Positions 27,443-44,349 of a stretch of 64,000 nt of DNA are shown here, in pieces (position 1 is the first letter of the stretch; the number at the start of each line of letters is the position of its first letter). A model generated the notes under the pieces. The model was given only the letters and a program-made list of their open reading frames with translations. It did no database searches and was not told the origin of the DNA. The position numbers and the translations under genes are program-made. This stretch comes from Acidobacteriaceae bacterium (GTDB lineage Bacteria > Acidobacteriota > Terriglobia > Terriglobales > Acidobacteriaceae): positions 62,001 through 126,000 of the forward strand of contig JAPWKE010000003.1 of assembly GCA_028283655.1 (NCBI GenBank), in the 5' to 3' direction.

Positions 27443-27977
27443 TTGTGTGTGAAGCAGGTGCGGACTTGCATCCCGAGGCCGACCGCGGTATCCTCTTTTA
27501 TGGGGAGGCTTGCGGTAGCCTCGGTGTGCACTGCATTCCCGCTTCCCGAAACGTTCAAGTCCTGGGCAGTACCCCGGTTCATCCTGGCAATGCGAAGCAG
27601 GTTACGGAGCCGGCCACACTATCGTTCGAGCAGCGGATCGATAGCGTGAAACATAAGCAATCCAGCGCAATTCTTGAAAGCTCGGCCAGGCTTTCAGAGG
27701 CGGCGTTATACCGGGTTTCCATCAACTGATTTCAGTGCAACGGTCTTTACCGGCGCTCTTGGGACTACGTGTCCGCAAGGCGCTTTTCGTGTTTTCCGCG
27801 ACATTTTAGCCATTTTTTAGTTTTGACCTCGCAGAATGCTTCGCGAGGGTATCAACCTGCGCTGAGGATCAGCCACCACGAGGAGTGGTTGAGCCGGAAG
27901 GGCGCAACAGAAGTCAAAGACAGTGATGCCGATTTCGGCAGCACCGTTCTTCCTCGAGACAAGTAACAGGAGAGCTC
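27443..27977 (+). other. Long rpoB leader without a recognisable gene
   Basis: About 535 bp follow the attenuator hairpin before rpoB. No frame with protein homology was found. Inverted repeats such as CCTCGC/GCGAGG around 27828-27849 could form RNA structure. An internal promoter for rpoBC could lie here, but no clear -35/-10 pair stood out. Confidence 0.4.
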
Positions 27978-32477
<4,500 letters not shown>

Positions 32478-32697
32478 CTCATTCCGCCCGACTCTGTTCT
32501 TCCTGAGCTTGCGTAACGGCAGGGAAGAACGGAGGGCAGGGCGATGACTTTGAACCATTCGCGGAGTGCAGAGGATCGCGCCGCATAGCAACTTAGCAGA
32601 AAGACAGCAGCGAAGCTCGCAACAGGCTCTGATGGAAACGCGACAGAGCGAAGTACAAAGTTGGCATCGAGCTAAGCACTGCAACGGAGAGAAAAAT

Positions 32698-36888
<4,191 letters not shown>

Positions 36889-36913
36889 CGCTGCAGGTCA
36901 GACTGAAACAGCG

Positions 36914-36941
36914 AAGGGCAGACTCGAAAGAGTCTGCCCTT
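36914..36941 (+). terminator. Intrinsic terminator of the rpoBC operon
   Basis: A perfect 12-bp stem (36914-36925 with 36930-36941), GAAA tetraloop and a T run ending in TTTTGCTTT. Confidence 0.92.
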
Positions 36942-36986
36942 TTTGCTTTGCTGGAACTCTCTTTCGCCATCCTCGTCTAACGGGAT

Positions 36987-38159
36987 ATGCGCTCCTTTTG
37001 TGTGTTTGGCTCCTTGCTGCTGGCGGGTGTTCTTGCCGTGGATGGACAGCAGCCTGTTGCGTCTCAGCCTGTTGCTGTGGATGCAGGTTCTACGCTTTCG
37101 GTTGAGGCCCGGCTGGTGGTTGTGCCCGTGGTGGTGCGGGACAAGCATGGGGCGATTGTCAAAGGGCTGGCGCAAAGTAACTTTGCGTTGCAGGTGGATG
37201 GCGTGGCGCAGAACGTTCGCTACTTTGACCGCGACAGCGACGTGCCTCTGACGGTTGGACTGCTGGTGGACAGCAGTCGCAGCCAGCGGGAGGTGCTCGA
37301 AGATGAGCGAAGCGCGAGCACAACGTTCTTGCAGAAGATGCTTGCGCCCGAGCGTGATCGCGCGTTTGTGTTGCAGTTTGCGGGCAGCGTTGAGCTGCTG
37401 CAGGACATCACAAACTCGCGGCCGAAGCTGCAGGAGGCGTTGCAGCAGGTGGACACGGCACCGTCTCGTCCGACGGGCAGAGATTCGAACGATCCGGATG
37501 CGAACGACCCTGACCATCGGGGTGGAGGGCGTCAGCGTGGTGGTGGCACGGCGATGTATGACGCTGTGTTTCTTTCAGCCGATGAGGTCGTGAACAAGCA
37601 GGCGGGACGCAAGGCGTTCATCCTGCTGACGGACGGTGTGGACAATGGCAGCCGCGAGACGCTGGCAAAGTCGATAGAAGCGGCGCAGCGTAAGGATGTT
37701 GTGATCTACGCGATTTATTACAAGGGCAAAGAGCATGATGGCGGTGGCCGTGGCTTTGGGTTTCCTGGCGGTGGTGGGCATGGGATGGGGCTGCCGGGTG
37801 GAGGAGGAGGACGTGGTGGTGGATGGCCCGGAGGCGGTGGTGGTGGCGGTCGCAATGGTGGTGGTGATCATCACGAGAACGTCGATGGGAGGAAGATTCT
37901 GGAGCGTCTCTGTGGCGAGACCGGCGGGCGTGTCTTTGAGGTGACGAAGAAGGAGACGGTGGAGAAGATCTATGCGGAGATTGGTGAGGAGTTGCGCTCG
38001 CAGTTCCGGCTTGGGTTTACGCCTTCGGAGGCAACGGCTTCGGAGGGCTATCACCAGATTTCAGTGACACTGGCCGGATCGGCGGCGAAGGAGAAGGACA
38101 CGATACAGACTCGCGATGGCTACTATACAAAGGTGGCGAAGCAGGGTGTCGATCGATAG
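36987..38159 (+). CDS. Exported VWFA-related domain protein
   Basis: This 390-residue protein has a Sec signal peptide, a short beta-rich domain (VVVPVVVRDKHGAIVKGLAQSNFAL) and a von Willebrand A domain. The metal-dependent adhesion site begins with DSSRS (DxSxS) and includes LLTDGVDNG. This is the build of the acidobacterial VWFA-related family (TIGR03436). A Gly-rich insertion of about 65 residues (roughly 250-300) splits the domain before its last helices (GGRVFEV to LGFTP). Such proteins are secreted or surface-bound and may bind protein partners; the role is unknown. It follows the rpoBC terminator and is convergent with the nuclease gene. Confidence 0.8.
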   Translation: MRSFCVFGSLLLAGVLAVDGQQPVASQPVAVDAGSTLSVEARLVVVPVVVRDKHGAIVKGLAQSNFALQVDGVAQNVRYFDRDSDVPLTVGLLVDSSRSQREVLEDERSASTTFLQKMLAPERDRAFVLQFAGSVELLQDITNSRPKLQEALQQVDTAPSRPTGRDSNDPDANDPDHRGGGRQRGGGTAMYDAVFLSADEVVNKQAGRKAFILLTDGVDNGSRETLAKSIEAAQRKDVVIYAIYYKGKEHDGGGRGFGFPGGGGHGMGLPGGGGGRGGGWPGGGGGGGRNGGGDHHENVDGRKILERLCGETGGRVFEVTKKETVEKIYAEIGEELRSQFRLGFTPSEATASEGYHQISVTLAGSAAKEKDTIQTRDGYYTKVAKQGVDR

Positions 38160-38171
38160 AGTGTAGAGCGT

Positions 38172-38209
38172 AACAAGGGCGGCTTGCCAAATGGCAAGCC
38201 GCCCTTGTT
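38172..38209. terminator. Bidirectional terminator between the VWFA and nuclease genes
   Basis: An 18-bp perfect inverted repeat (38172-38189 with 38192-38209) around AA lies between two convergent stop codons and has a T-rich flank on the plus strand. Confidence 0.85.
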
Positions 38210-38223
38210 TGTTGGGGCTTGAG

Positions 38224-39060
38224 TTAGTGCGCCGCAGATGTGGCGAAGGCTGTATTCAGAAGCTTGGCGAGGCGGATGCCGGCGAGTTCGAGGCGGGTTT
38301 CGACGATGGGGATGTTCTTGTCGTAGTACGCCTCGTCGATGTTGGTTCCGGGGAGGACGAGCGCGGTGTCGGCGAGGTCGTGCGACTCCTGGGCCCACGC
38401 TACGGAGTCGCCGTCGCCGGGTTCGAGATGCTTGTCGGTGATCTGCTGCTCGAGCCTCTTGAGCCACTCGGCATCGGTGTGGTGTGCGTGGTCGATGAGG
38501 CCGTCGTCCCAGACTTCGTGGAGTTCATGGTGGCCCCACTTGCTCTTCTCTTCGCCGAAGAAGGTGACGGGGATGTCGTTGGCTCCGCGGCCGAGACCGT
38601 AGGCGTGGAAGGGCTGGTGCTCGTCGCCGACGAGGTGGACGAGGAACTTGAGCGCGACGGCGCGGTCGGCGGTGTCGAGCGAGGGATCGTTGATGCGTTC
38701 TAGGTTGTAGGGGATGCGATCGACGACGCAGTCGCGCCACTTGTCCGCGTGCGAACCGAGGGTGACGCCGGGTTGCGTCTGGCAGTCGCGGTCTCTGTTG
38801 TAGGTCAGGCTGGGCGGGATGTTGACGTAGTGCCAGAAGGCGGTCTGGCGATTGCCTGAGAGGTAACCATCGGCCCATGAAGCCACGTCGCCGAGGCTCT
38901 CTTTGCCGAGCAGGGCCTGCACCTGTGCCTTGGCCTGCGGGGTGAGGTGGTCCCAGGCCACTTCCGCGACGAGGCGGTGACCGGTGCGTCCCCAGGCCCA
39001 TGCAGGGGCCGAGAGCGTGAGTAGCAAAGCAGCAGCGAAGAGCGTGCGCAGTGATTTCAT
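38224..39060 (-). CDS. Secreted S1/P1-type nuclease
   Basis: This 278-residue enzyme belongs to the zinc-dependent S1/P1 nucleases, which degrade single-stranded DNA and RNA and remove 3'-phosphates. The signal peptide ends in AWA, so the mature protein would begin with Trp23 (WGRTGHR). This residue supplies the N-terminal amine and carbonyl ligands to zinc in the family. Other zinc ligands are visible in SWAD, FWHYVN, FLVHLVGDEHQPFH and HHELHEVWDDGLI. The length is normal. It acts outside the cytoplasm, probably for nucleic acid scavenging. Divergent from the RcnB-like gene. Confidence 0.92.
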   Translation of the reverse strand: MKSLRTLFAAALLLTLSAPAWAWGRTGHRLVAEVAWDHLTPQAKAQVQALLGKESLGDVASWADGYLSGNRQTAFWHYVNIPPSLTYNRDRDCQTQPGVTLGSHADKWRDCVVDRIPYNLERINDPSLDTADRAVALKFLVHLVGDEHQPFHAYGLGRGANDIPVTFFGEEKSKWGHHELHEVWDDGLIDHAHHTDAEWLKRLEQQITDKHLEPGDGDSVAWAQESHDLADTALVLPGTNIDEAYYDKNIPIVETRLELAGIRLAKLLNTAFATSAAH

Positions 39061-39399
39061 GAGGGAAGTATAAGCGGTGACGTTTTTTCCTGTGTGAGAT
39101 CTCGATGTTGGGTTTCTAGCCCCACTGAGATGAGGCGTTTCTGACAGATACTGTCATGTCCTTGGTGCTTATCGATGGCACGAGCGTTTTTAGAACAGTA
39201 AGTGCTGCGCGTGTTGCGGATGTGATTTGCTATTTGAATCGGAGCAACGGTGTGTTTTCCGCAAGTGATTGATTCCTTGATGCGTGGCTTTTCTTCCTGT
39301 AGAAACGACCGATGAGGCACATCTCGTGGAGCGATGCGTGCATCTACAATCACTGAACCGCTTGCTGCGCATGACGCTGGCAAGGGAATTGGAGAAGAG
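39061..39399. other. Divergent spacer between the nuclease and RcnB-like genes
   Basis: This 340-bp stretch holds the 5' regions of two divergent genes. I see no gene and no clear promoter pair. The right end carries GGAGAAGAG, the ribosome binding site of the RcnB-like gene. Confidence 0.5.
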
Positions 39400-39720
39400 A
39401 TGAAATTCAAGATTGCTTCAGGTCTCGTTCTGTCTGCGTTGCTTGCTGGTGCTCCTGTCGTGGCTTTGGCACAGCATCATGATGATCACGATAACCACGG
39501 TGGAAGCCCCCATGGTTATGTGCAGCATAACGATTGGCACAAGGGTGGACGTATGCCCTCCGGTGACTGGAACCGTGGAGCTCGTGTGGATTATCGCTCG
39601 CACCATTTGAACGCTCCTCCTCGTGGTTACGAGTGGCGCGAAGTGGACGGTAACTACGTCCTCGCTGGCATCGCTACCGGCATCATTGCATCGACGATCA
39701 TTGCTTCGTCAGTTCACTAG
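39400..39720 (+). CDS. RcnB-family small periplasmic protein
   Basis: This 106-residue protein has a Sec signal peptide (MKFKIASGLVLSALLAGAPVVALAQ). A His/Asp-rich segment (HHDDHDNHGG) follows. The C-terminus PPRGYEWREVDGNYVLAGIATGIIASTIIAS is the signature of RcnB-like proteins. In E. coli RcnB is a periplasmic protein affecting nickel and cobalt homeostasis. The His-rich part here fits metal binding, but no efflux gene is nearby, so the role is inferred only from the family. ATG at 39400 with a strong GGAGAAGAG; a longer frame from 39334 is not supported. Confidence 0.75.
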   Translation: MKFKIASGLVLSALLAGAPVVALAQHHDDHDNHGGSPHGYVQHNDWHKGGRMPSGDWNRGARVDYRSHHLNAPPRGYEWREVDGNYVLAGIATGIIASTIIASSVH

Positions 39721-39743
39721 ACTGCTGTTGAATCGCGAAAATA

Positions 39744-39777
39744 ATAGAGGCGGATTGAGAAATCAATCCGCCTCTAT
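39744..39777. terminator. Bidirectional terminator after the RcnB-like gene
   Basis: A perfect 15-bp stem (39744-39758 with 39763-39777) with GAAA loop and tail CGTTTT, between convergent genes. Confidence 0.88.
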
Positions 39778-39829
39778 CGTTTTAAGCATTGCAGGGTGTG
39801 CGCTTTTTGTTGGCGATTTCCCGTGATCG

Positions 39830-40336
39830 TCAGGCCTGCAGGAGTGCGTGCAGGTCGAGGGGGCGAGTGTACATGGTGAGGTTGCCGCTGGCGTCGAGGG
39901 GCCACTCTTCGCGGGGACGGTCCCAGTAAAGTTCGACGCCGTTGCCGTCAGGGTCGCGGAGGTAGAGAGCTTCACTGACACCGTGGTCGGCGGCCCCATC
40001 GAGCGCGATGTTGGCCTGCATGAGGCGGCGGAGAGCGTCGCCGAGTTCTGCGCGTGTGGGATAGAGGATGGCTGTGTGAAACAGGCCGGTGGCGCCGAAG
40101 GGCGGCTGCTGGCCGTTCAGGCTCTCCCAGGTGTTGAGGCCGATGTGATGGTGGTAGCCCCCTGCAGAGAGGAACGCGGCCGAGGTGCCGAACATCTGCA
40201 TGAGCTGAAAGCCGAGTACGCCCGAGTAGAAGGCGAGGGCGCGCTCAATGTTGGCGACCTTCAGATGGATGTGGCCAATGCGGACGCCGGGGTGGATCGG
40301 TGGGGTAGCCGCGGGTGATTGCGTTGTCGATGCCAT
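39830..40336 (-). CDS. VOC-family protein (glyoxalase/extradiol dioxygenase-like)
   Basis: This 168-residue protein contains vicinal oxygen chelate repeats: IGHIHLKVANIERALAFYSGVLGF at the start and FHTAILYPTRAELGDALRRL later. Candidate metal ligands are the His of GHIHL, the His of LFHTAIL and the Glu of GVELYWDRP. The family includes catechol 2,3-dioxygenases, glyoxalase I and resistance proteins. The DPDGNGVELYWDR ending resembles the dioxygenase-like branch. The ATG at 40336 is used because the longer frame from 40372 adds 12 basic residues without similarity. Substrate unknown; not linked to neighbours. Confidence 0.78.
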   Translation of the reverse strand: MASTTQSPAATPPIHPGVRIGHIHLKVANIERALAFYSGVLGFQLMQMFGTSAAFLSAGGYHHHIGLNTWESLNGQQPPFGATGLFHTAILYPTRAELGDALRRLMQANIALDGAADHGVSEALYLRDPDGNGVELYWDRPREEWPLDASGNLTMYTRPLDLHALLQA

Positions 40337-40475
40337 ATAGCATCCGATGCGACGGAGCGTGGCAGGACGCAAAAGCGCGGTGACGTCTGCGTCATTTTGT
40401 CGCGCTAAGAGGCTTGTCGCAAGGCCAAAAAACTCGCGTAGACTAAGGCCACTTTTTCGAAGGAGGCGTTACGGT

Positions 40476-41024
40476 ATGCGGAAGTTCTTTGGCTGGCTGG
40501 TGGGCTTGGTGACATTGGTTGTGATCGTGGTGCTGATTGCGGCTTCCCAGAAGCCGGATACGTATCGTGTCGAGCGCGGCATAGATATCAATGCGCCGTC
40601 GAGCAAGGTTGCGCCTCTGGTGCAGGACTTCCACTACTTTGCGCTGTGGTCGCCGTGGCAGCATCTTGATCCCAAGATGAAGGAGACATACTCGGGTGCG
40701 GCTTCGGGAGTGGGTGCAGTGTTGGCCTGGGAAGGGAACAAGGACGCAGGTTCGGGGCGTATGGAGATTCTGCGCGCGGTGCCCCTGGAGACGGACGTCA
40801 AGCTTGATTTTTATAAGCCGTTTGAAAGTTCAAGCAGCGTGACGTACACCATGACTCCGCTGGCTTCGGGAGGCACGCATGTGGTGTGGTCGATGAGCGG
40901 AGCGATGCACCTGCCGGAGAAGGTGATGTGTCTGTTCAAGAACATGGACGCGATGATTGGCCCGGACTTTGAACGCGGACTGGCGAAGATGAAGCAGGTG
41001 GCTGAAGACCCTACGCAACCGTAG
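40476..41024 (+). CDS. Membrane-anchored SRPBCC-family protein
   Basis: This 182-residue protein begins with one membrane segment (FFGWLVGLVTLVVIVVLIAAS) followed by a START/polyketide-cyclase-like domain (YRVERGIDINAPSSKVAPLVQDFHYFALWSPW, and LETDVKLDFYKPFESSSSVTYTMTP). Such domains form a cavity for hydrophobic ligands. The function is unknown. AGGAGG nine bases before the ATG fixes the start. It is convergent with the histidine kinase gene; the two stop codons are only about 12 bp apart with no room for a terminator. Confidence 0.78.
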   Translation: MRKFFGWLVGLVTLVVIVVLIAASQKPDTYRVERGIDINAPSSKVAPLVQDFHYFALWSPWQHLDPKMKETYSGAASGVGAVLAWEGNKDAGSGRMEILRAVPLETDVKLDFYKPFESSSSVTYTMTPLASGGTHVVWSMSGAMHLPEKVMCLFKNMDAMIGPDFERGLAKMKQVAEDPTQP

Positions 41025-41036
41025 TTGGTTTGCGGC

Positions 41037-43580
41037 TTAGGTCAGGTGGCCGTGTGGCTGAGTGGGCAGCGTGAAGTGGAAGGTGGAACCTTCGCCGAGC
41101 GTGCTGGTGGCCCAGATGTGGCCGCCGTGCTGCTGCAGAATGGAGCGGCAGATGGCGAGTCCAAGGCCTGTGCCACCCATGGTGCGTGAGTCCGAGGCAT
41201 CCACTTGTTTGAAGCGTTCGAAGATCTGCTGTAGCTTGTCGGCAGGAATGCCGCGACCGTGATCCTGAACCTCAAGGATGGCTTCATCCGGTGCAACATA
41301 CTGCGCAGAGAGCCGCACCTCGCTAGGCAACGTTGCGGTGGTGGGCGAGAACTTGATGGCGTTGGAAAGAAGGTTCGTCAACGTCTGCAGAATGCGGTCC
41401 GGATCAGCCCATACCATCACGTCGTTCGGCTCGATCTGGAAGCGGATGTTGGCCTTCTGGGCTGTCGCCTGCATCAGGTGTGTGGCTCGCTCAAAGAGTT
41501 CGGCGACAGAGCATTGGACCGCGTGCATCTCCGATTTGCCGGAACCGATGCGCTCCAGATCGAGGATGTCGTTGACGAGGCGGCCGAGGCGGTCGGTGTT
41601 GCCGATGGCGATGTCCATCATCTGCTTCATCTTCTCGGGACGTGAGCTGAGCGCGCCGCCGCTGATCAGACCAAGGGCCGCTCGCAACGAAGTAAGCGGT
41701 GTACGCAGTTCATGAGAGACAGTCGAGATGAACTCGTCCTTCATGCGGTCGAGCTGGTTGCGTTCTGAGATGTCAGAGAACGCGACGACGACGCCGACGG
41801 CGCGTCCTGAGATGGGGATTCCGTCCACCATGGAACCGACGGTTATGGAGGAAGAGGACGCAGGAGGCAGCGCTGTGATGTGCGCTCCGGAAACGGTTGT
41901 CACGGCCTGGTTCGACTCCCATGCTGAGGGTGCAGCGCTCTCGCCAATGAAGCTGTCGTCCGTGGCTTCAATCTGCGGTCGCGCGACGTACTCCACGGGG
42001 AAGCTTGTGCCGTCCTTGCGCCAGAAGACTTCGTTGGAGACGCGGATCGAAGTCATGTTGCGCAGCGTCGCCTGGATGGGGCATTCGCTGATAGGGCATG
42101 GTGTGCCGTCTGCGCGAGTGTGGTGGATGAGGTCGTGCATGTTGCGACCGAGCATCTCTTCCGGCTTGTAGCCGAACATCTGCGCGGCGGCGGTATTGAC
42201 GACGGTGCAGTTGCCCTGCAGGTCGATGCCGTAGATGCCGTCGCCAACTGATTCGAGCACTGAGTTCGATTGACGGATGAGGGTATGGAGCTTTTCGTCG
42301 GCGCGGACCTGGTCCGTGATATCGATGCCGAAACCGAGGATATAGCGTTCGTTGTTCTGAGGTTCGACGAGCCGGTTGCGATAGGCGATGACGCGTTCAG
42401 AGGCGTCAGGTTGACGCAGATACAACAGGCCGGAGGCTTCGCCCTGAGCAAGCAGTTCCTGGAAGTACGGCGCAATCTTATGACGACGATGAGGCTCGAC
42501 AAACTCGGCGAGTGAGTGGCCGATAACCTCGTCTACCGTGCGGCCTGCGAGCTGTGCGCCGAAGTCGTTGATCGACAGTATCGTGCCGGAGAGGTCGTGG
42601 GTGCAGACCATGCCGAGCGAACCTTCGACGATCTGCCGATAACGTGCTTCGGATTCGCGGATGGCGCTTTCTGCAACGCGCTGCTCAGTGACGTCGATGC
42701 CGGTGGCGATCACGAAGGCGACCTCGCCAAGGGAGTCGACGAGTGCGGTGGCAGACCAGGAGATACGGCGACGAGTGCCGTCGGCGGCCGTCCAGTAGTT
42801 TTCGTACGCGGTGGGAAACTCGCCGTTGCGGATGCGTTCGAAGCTTTCGATGTACTCGGGTACATCCTCTTCGGGGATGAGGCGTTCCCAGGCGTACTTG
42901 CCGAGGAGTTCCGAGGAGTTATAACCGGAGATGATTTCGCAGGCACGGTTGAAGCGCACGATGCGGCCAGCGGTGTCGTAGACAACGACGAGTGCGCCGA
43001 CGGTGTCGAGCACGGCAGAGACGAAGTTGCGCTCGACGGTCAGCGCACTTTCGACGCGCTGGCGAGCACGGGTGGCGGTGTCACGCTGGCGCACACGTAC
43101 GGAAAGCTCAAGGCGCGTGGTGACCATGTGTGCGAGGCTTTCGAGCGCGTCGACCTGCGGCTCTGTAAGCTTGCGCGCTGTGTGGTCCATGACCGAGAGC
43201 GCGCCGATAGCGATAGCGTGCGGTGTGAGCACCGGAGCGCCAGCGTAAAAGCGATAGCGGTGGTCTGCCAGCGCGATGCCGCCGGGTGAGTACACCGGGT
43301 CGCGACGCGCGTCGGGAATCTGATAAACACCGTCGCCGGCGATCGTGGTTTCGCAGGGCAGAGAGTAACGAGGAGTCGTCGTGGCGTCGATGCCGTGGCG
43401 CCCGAGCAGAAGGACCTCATCGTGTTCGATGATGGAGACAAAAGCCACGGGAGAGTTGGTTATCTGCGCCGCGAGACGAGCGATGTCATCGTACGCAGGA
43501 TCACGCGGCAGTTCGTCGAGCGCATAGTGCTCGAGAGCTGCGAGGCGAGCCTCATCGGATTCGTACAGGGTGGACATCAT
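41037..43580 (-). CDS. Sensor histidine kinase with GAF and three PAS domains
   Basis: This 847-residue soluble kinase has an N-terminal GAF domain (about residues 25-165), three PAS/PAC units (about 185-305, 310-430 and 435-610), a HisKA domain with FISTVSHELRTPLTSL (phospho-acceptor His near 623) and an HATPase domain with N box NLLSNAIKF, G1 DHGRGIP and G2 GGTGLGLAI. No membrane segment is seen, so it senses a cytoplasmic or diffusible signal. The third PAS unit carries CPISECPI and a Ser/Thr-rich insertion of about 55 residues before VVVAFSDISERN. No response regulator gene is adjacent, so the partner is unknown. Two ATGs overlap at the start; AGGATG precedes them. Confidence 0.9.
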   Translation of the reverse strand: MMSTLYESDEARLAALEHYALDELPRDPAYDDIARLAAQITNSPVAFVSIIEHDEVLLLGRHGIDATTTPRYSLPCETTIAGDGVYQIPDARRDPVYSPGGIALADHRYRFYAGAPVLTPHAIAIGALSVMDHTARKLTEPQVDALESLAHMVTTRLELSVRVRQRDTATRARQRVESALTVERNFVSAVLDTVGALVVVYDTAGRIVRFNRACEIISGYNSSELLGKYAWERLIPEEDVPEYIESFERIRNGEFPTAYENYWTAADGTRRRISWSATALVDSLGEVAFVIATGIDVTEQRVAESAIRESEARYRQIVEGSLGMVCTHDLSGTILSINDFGAQLAGRTVDEVIGHSLAEFVEPHRRHKIAPYFQELLAQGEASGLLYLRQPDASERVIAYRNRLVEPQNNERYILGFGIDITDQVRADEKLHTLIRQSNSVLESVGDGIYGIDLQGNCTVVNTAAAQMFGYKPEEMLGRNMHDLIHHTRADGTPCPISECPIQATLRNMTSIRVSNEVFWRKDGTSFPVEYVARPQIEATDDSFIGESAAPSAWESNQAVTTVSGAHITALPPASSSSITVGSMVDGIPISGRAVGVVVAFSDISERNQLDRMKDEFISTVSHELRTPLTSLRAALGLISGGALSSRPEKMKQMMDIAIGNTDRLGRLVNDILDLERIGSGKSEMHAVQCSVAELFERATHLMQATAQKANIRFQIEPNDVMVWADPDRILQTLTNLLSNAIKFSPTTATLPSEVRLSAQYVAPDEAILEVQDHGRGIPADKLQQIFERFKQVDASDSRTMGGTGLGLAICRSILQQHGGHIWATSTLGEGSTFHFTLPTQPHGHLT

Positions 43581-43729
43581 TCTGCATCCTTAAGCATAGA
43601 AATCAGGAGCTTTTCGGGCTGTCCCACTTTCAGGCAAGGTTGCGAACGTCAGTCACCAAAGGGTAACCAAAAATTCATTATGGGAAATCGGAGATGATCT
43701 GACGCAAACCGAGAAAGGTCGCAAGGGCG

Positions 43730-44257
43730 TCAGGGCTTAGGCAGGGCGCAGCAGTCTGCTGCGGCATCGTTGGCGGAGGCGTCGAGGGCGACCTTCCACT
43801 GGCCGTTTACCTTCTTCCAGACGGTGATGTAGCGGCCTTCGCGCAGCACGGGCTGGCCGGAGGCGTCGTGGGAGCGGCCGGTGTAATGGCCCCAGGTGAA
43901 GCCGGAGTCGCCGGAGGGGCCGATACGCGCGCCGTCGGGCGTCCAGGAGAGCTGGTACTGTTTGGGGTCCCACTGGGTGTGGGAGGCGATGGCGGTGTGG
44001 CCGATGAGGGGGGCCTTGCCGTCGGGGAGTTCGATGCCGTCGTCGGCAAACCAGCGAGAGAAGGCTGCTCCGCCGCCCTGGGCGGTGTCGGCGGCAAACT
44101 TTGCTTCGAGTTGCAGGAGTTCGAGCTCGCCGGGAGTGGTGGAGGGCGAGGTGAGCGGCTGGGGGGCGCTCGTGGCGGGCTCGGGCGTGAGCATTTGTGC
44201 GCGGACGCTGCAGGACGCAACGAGCAGGGCGGCGACGAGAACGGCAGAGCGCAGCAT
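43730..44257 (-). CDS. Exported SnoaL/DUF4440-like protein
   Basis: This 175-residue protein has a hydrophobic leader with VASC, so it may be a lipoprotein. The remaining 130 residues look like an NTF2/SnoaL fold: LLQLEAKFAADTAQGGGAAFSRWFADDGIEL, then GHTAIASH, GFTWGHYTGR and ITVWKKVNGQWKVALDASAN. The last segment, with a conserved Trp and a final beta-strand, is typical of DUF4440 proteins. No catalytic assignment is possible. It is divergent from the symporter gene with about 90 bp between the starts. Confidence 0.7.
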   Translation of the reverse strand: MLRSAVLVAALLVASCSVRAQMLTPEPATSAPQPLTSPSTTPGELELLQLEAKFAADTAQGGGAAFSRWFADDGIELPDGKAPLIGHTAIASHTQWDPKQYQLSWTPDGARIGPSGDSGFTWGHYTGRSHDASGQPVLREGRYITVWKKVNGQWKVALDASANDAAADCCALPKP

Positions 44258-44349
44258 GAGTGAATTTTACGGCGGCCGCTTTGAGCGCGGTTGCGCGTTT
44301 ACCGTGGCGCTGGTTTTTCCGTGGCTGCGCGAAGGCAGGTCAGGCTGGT

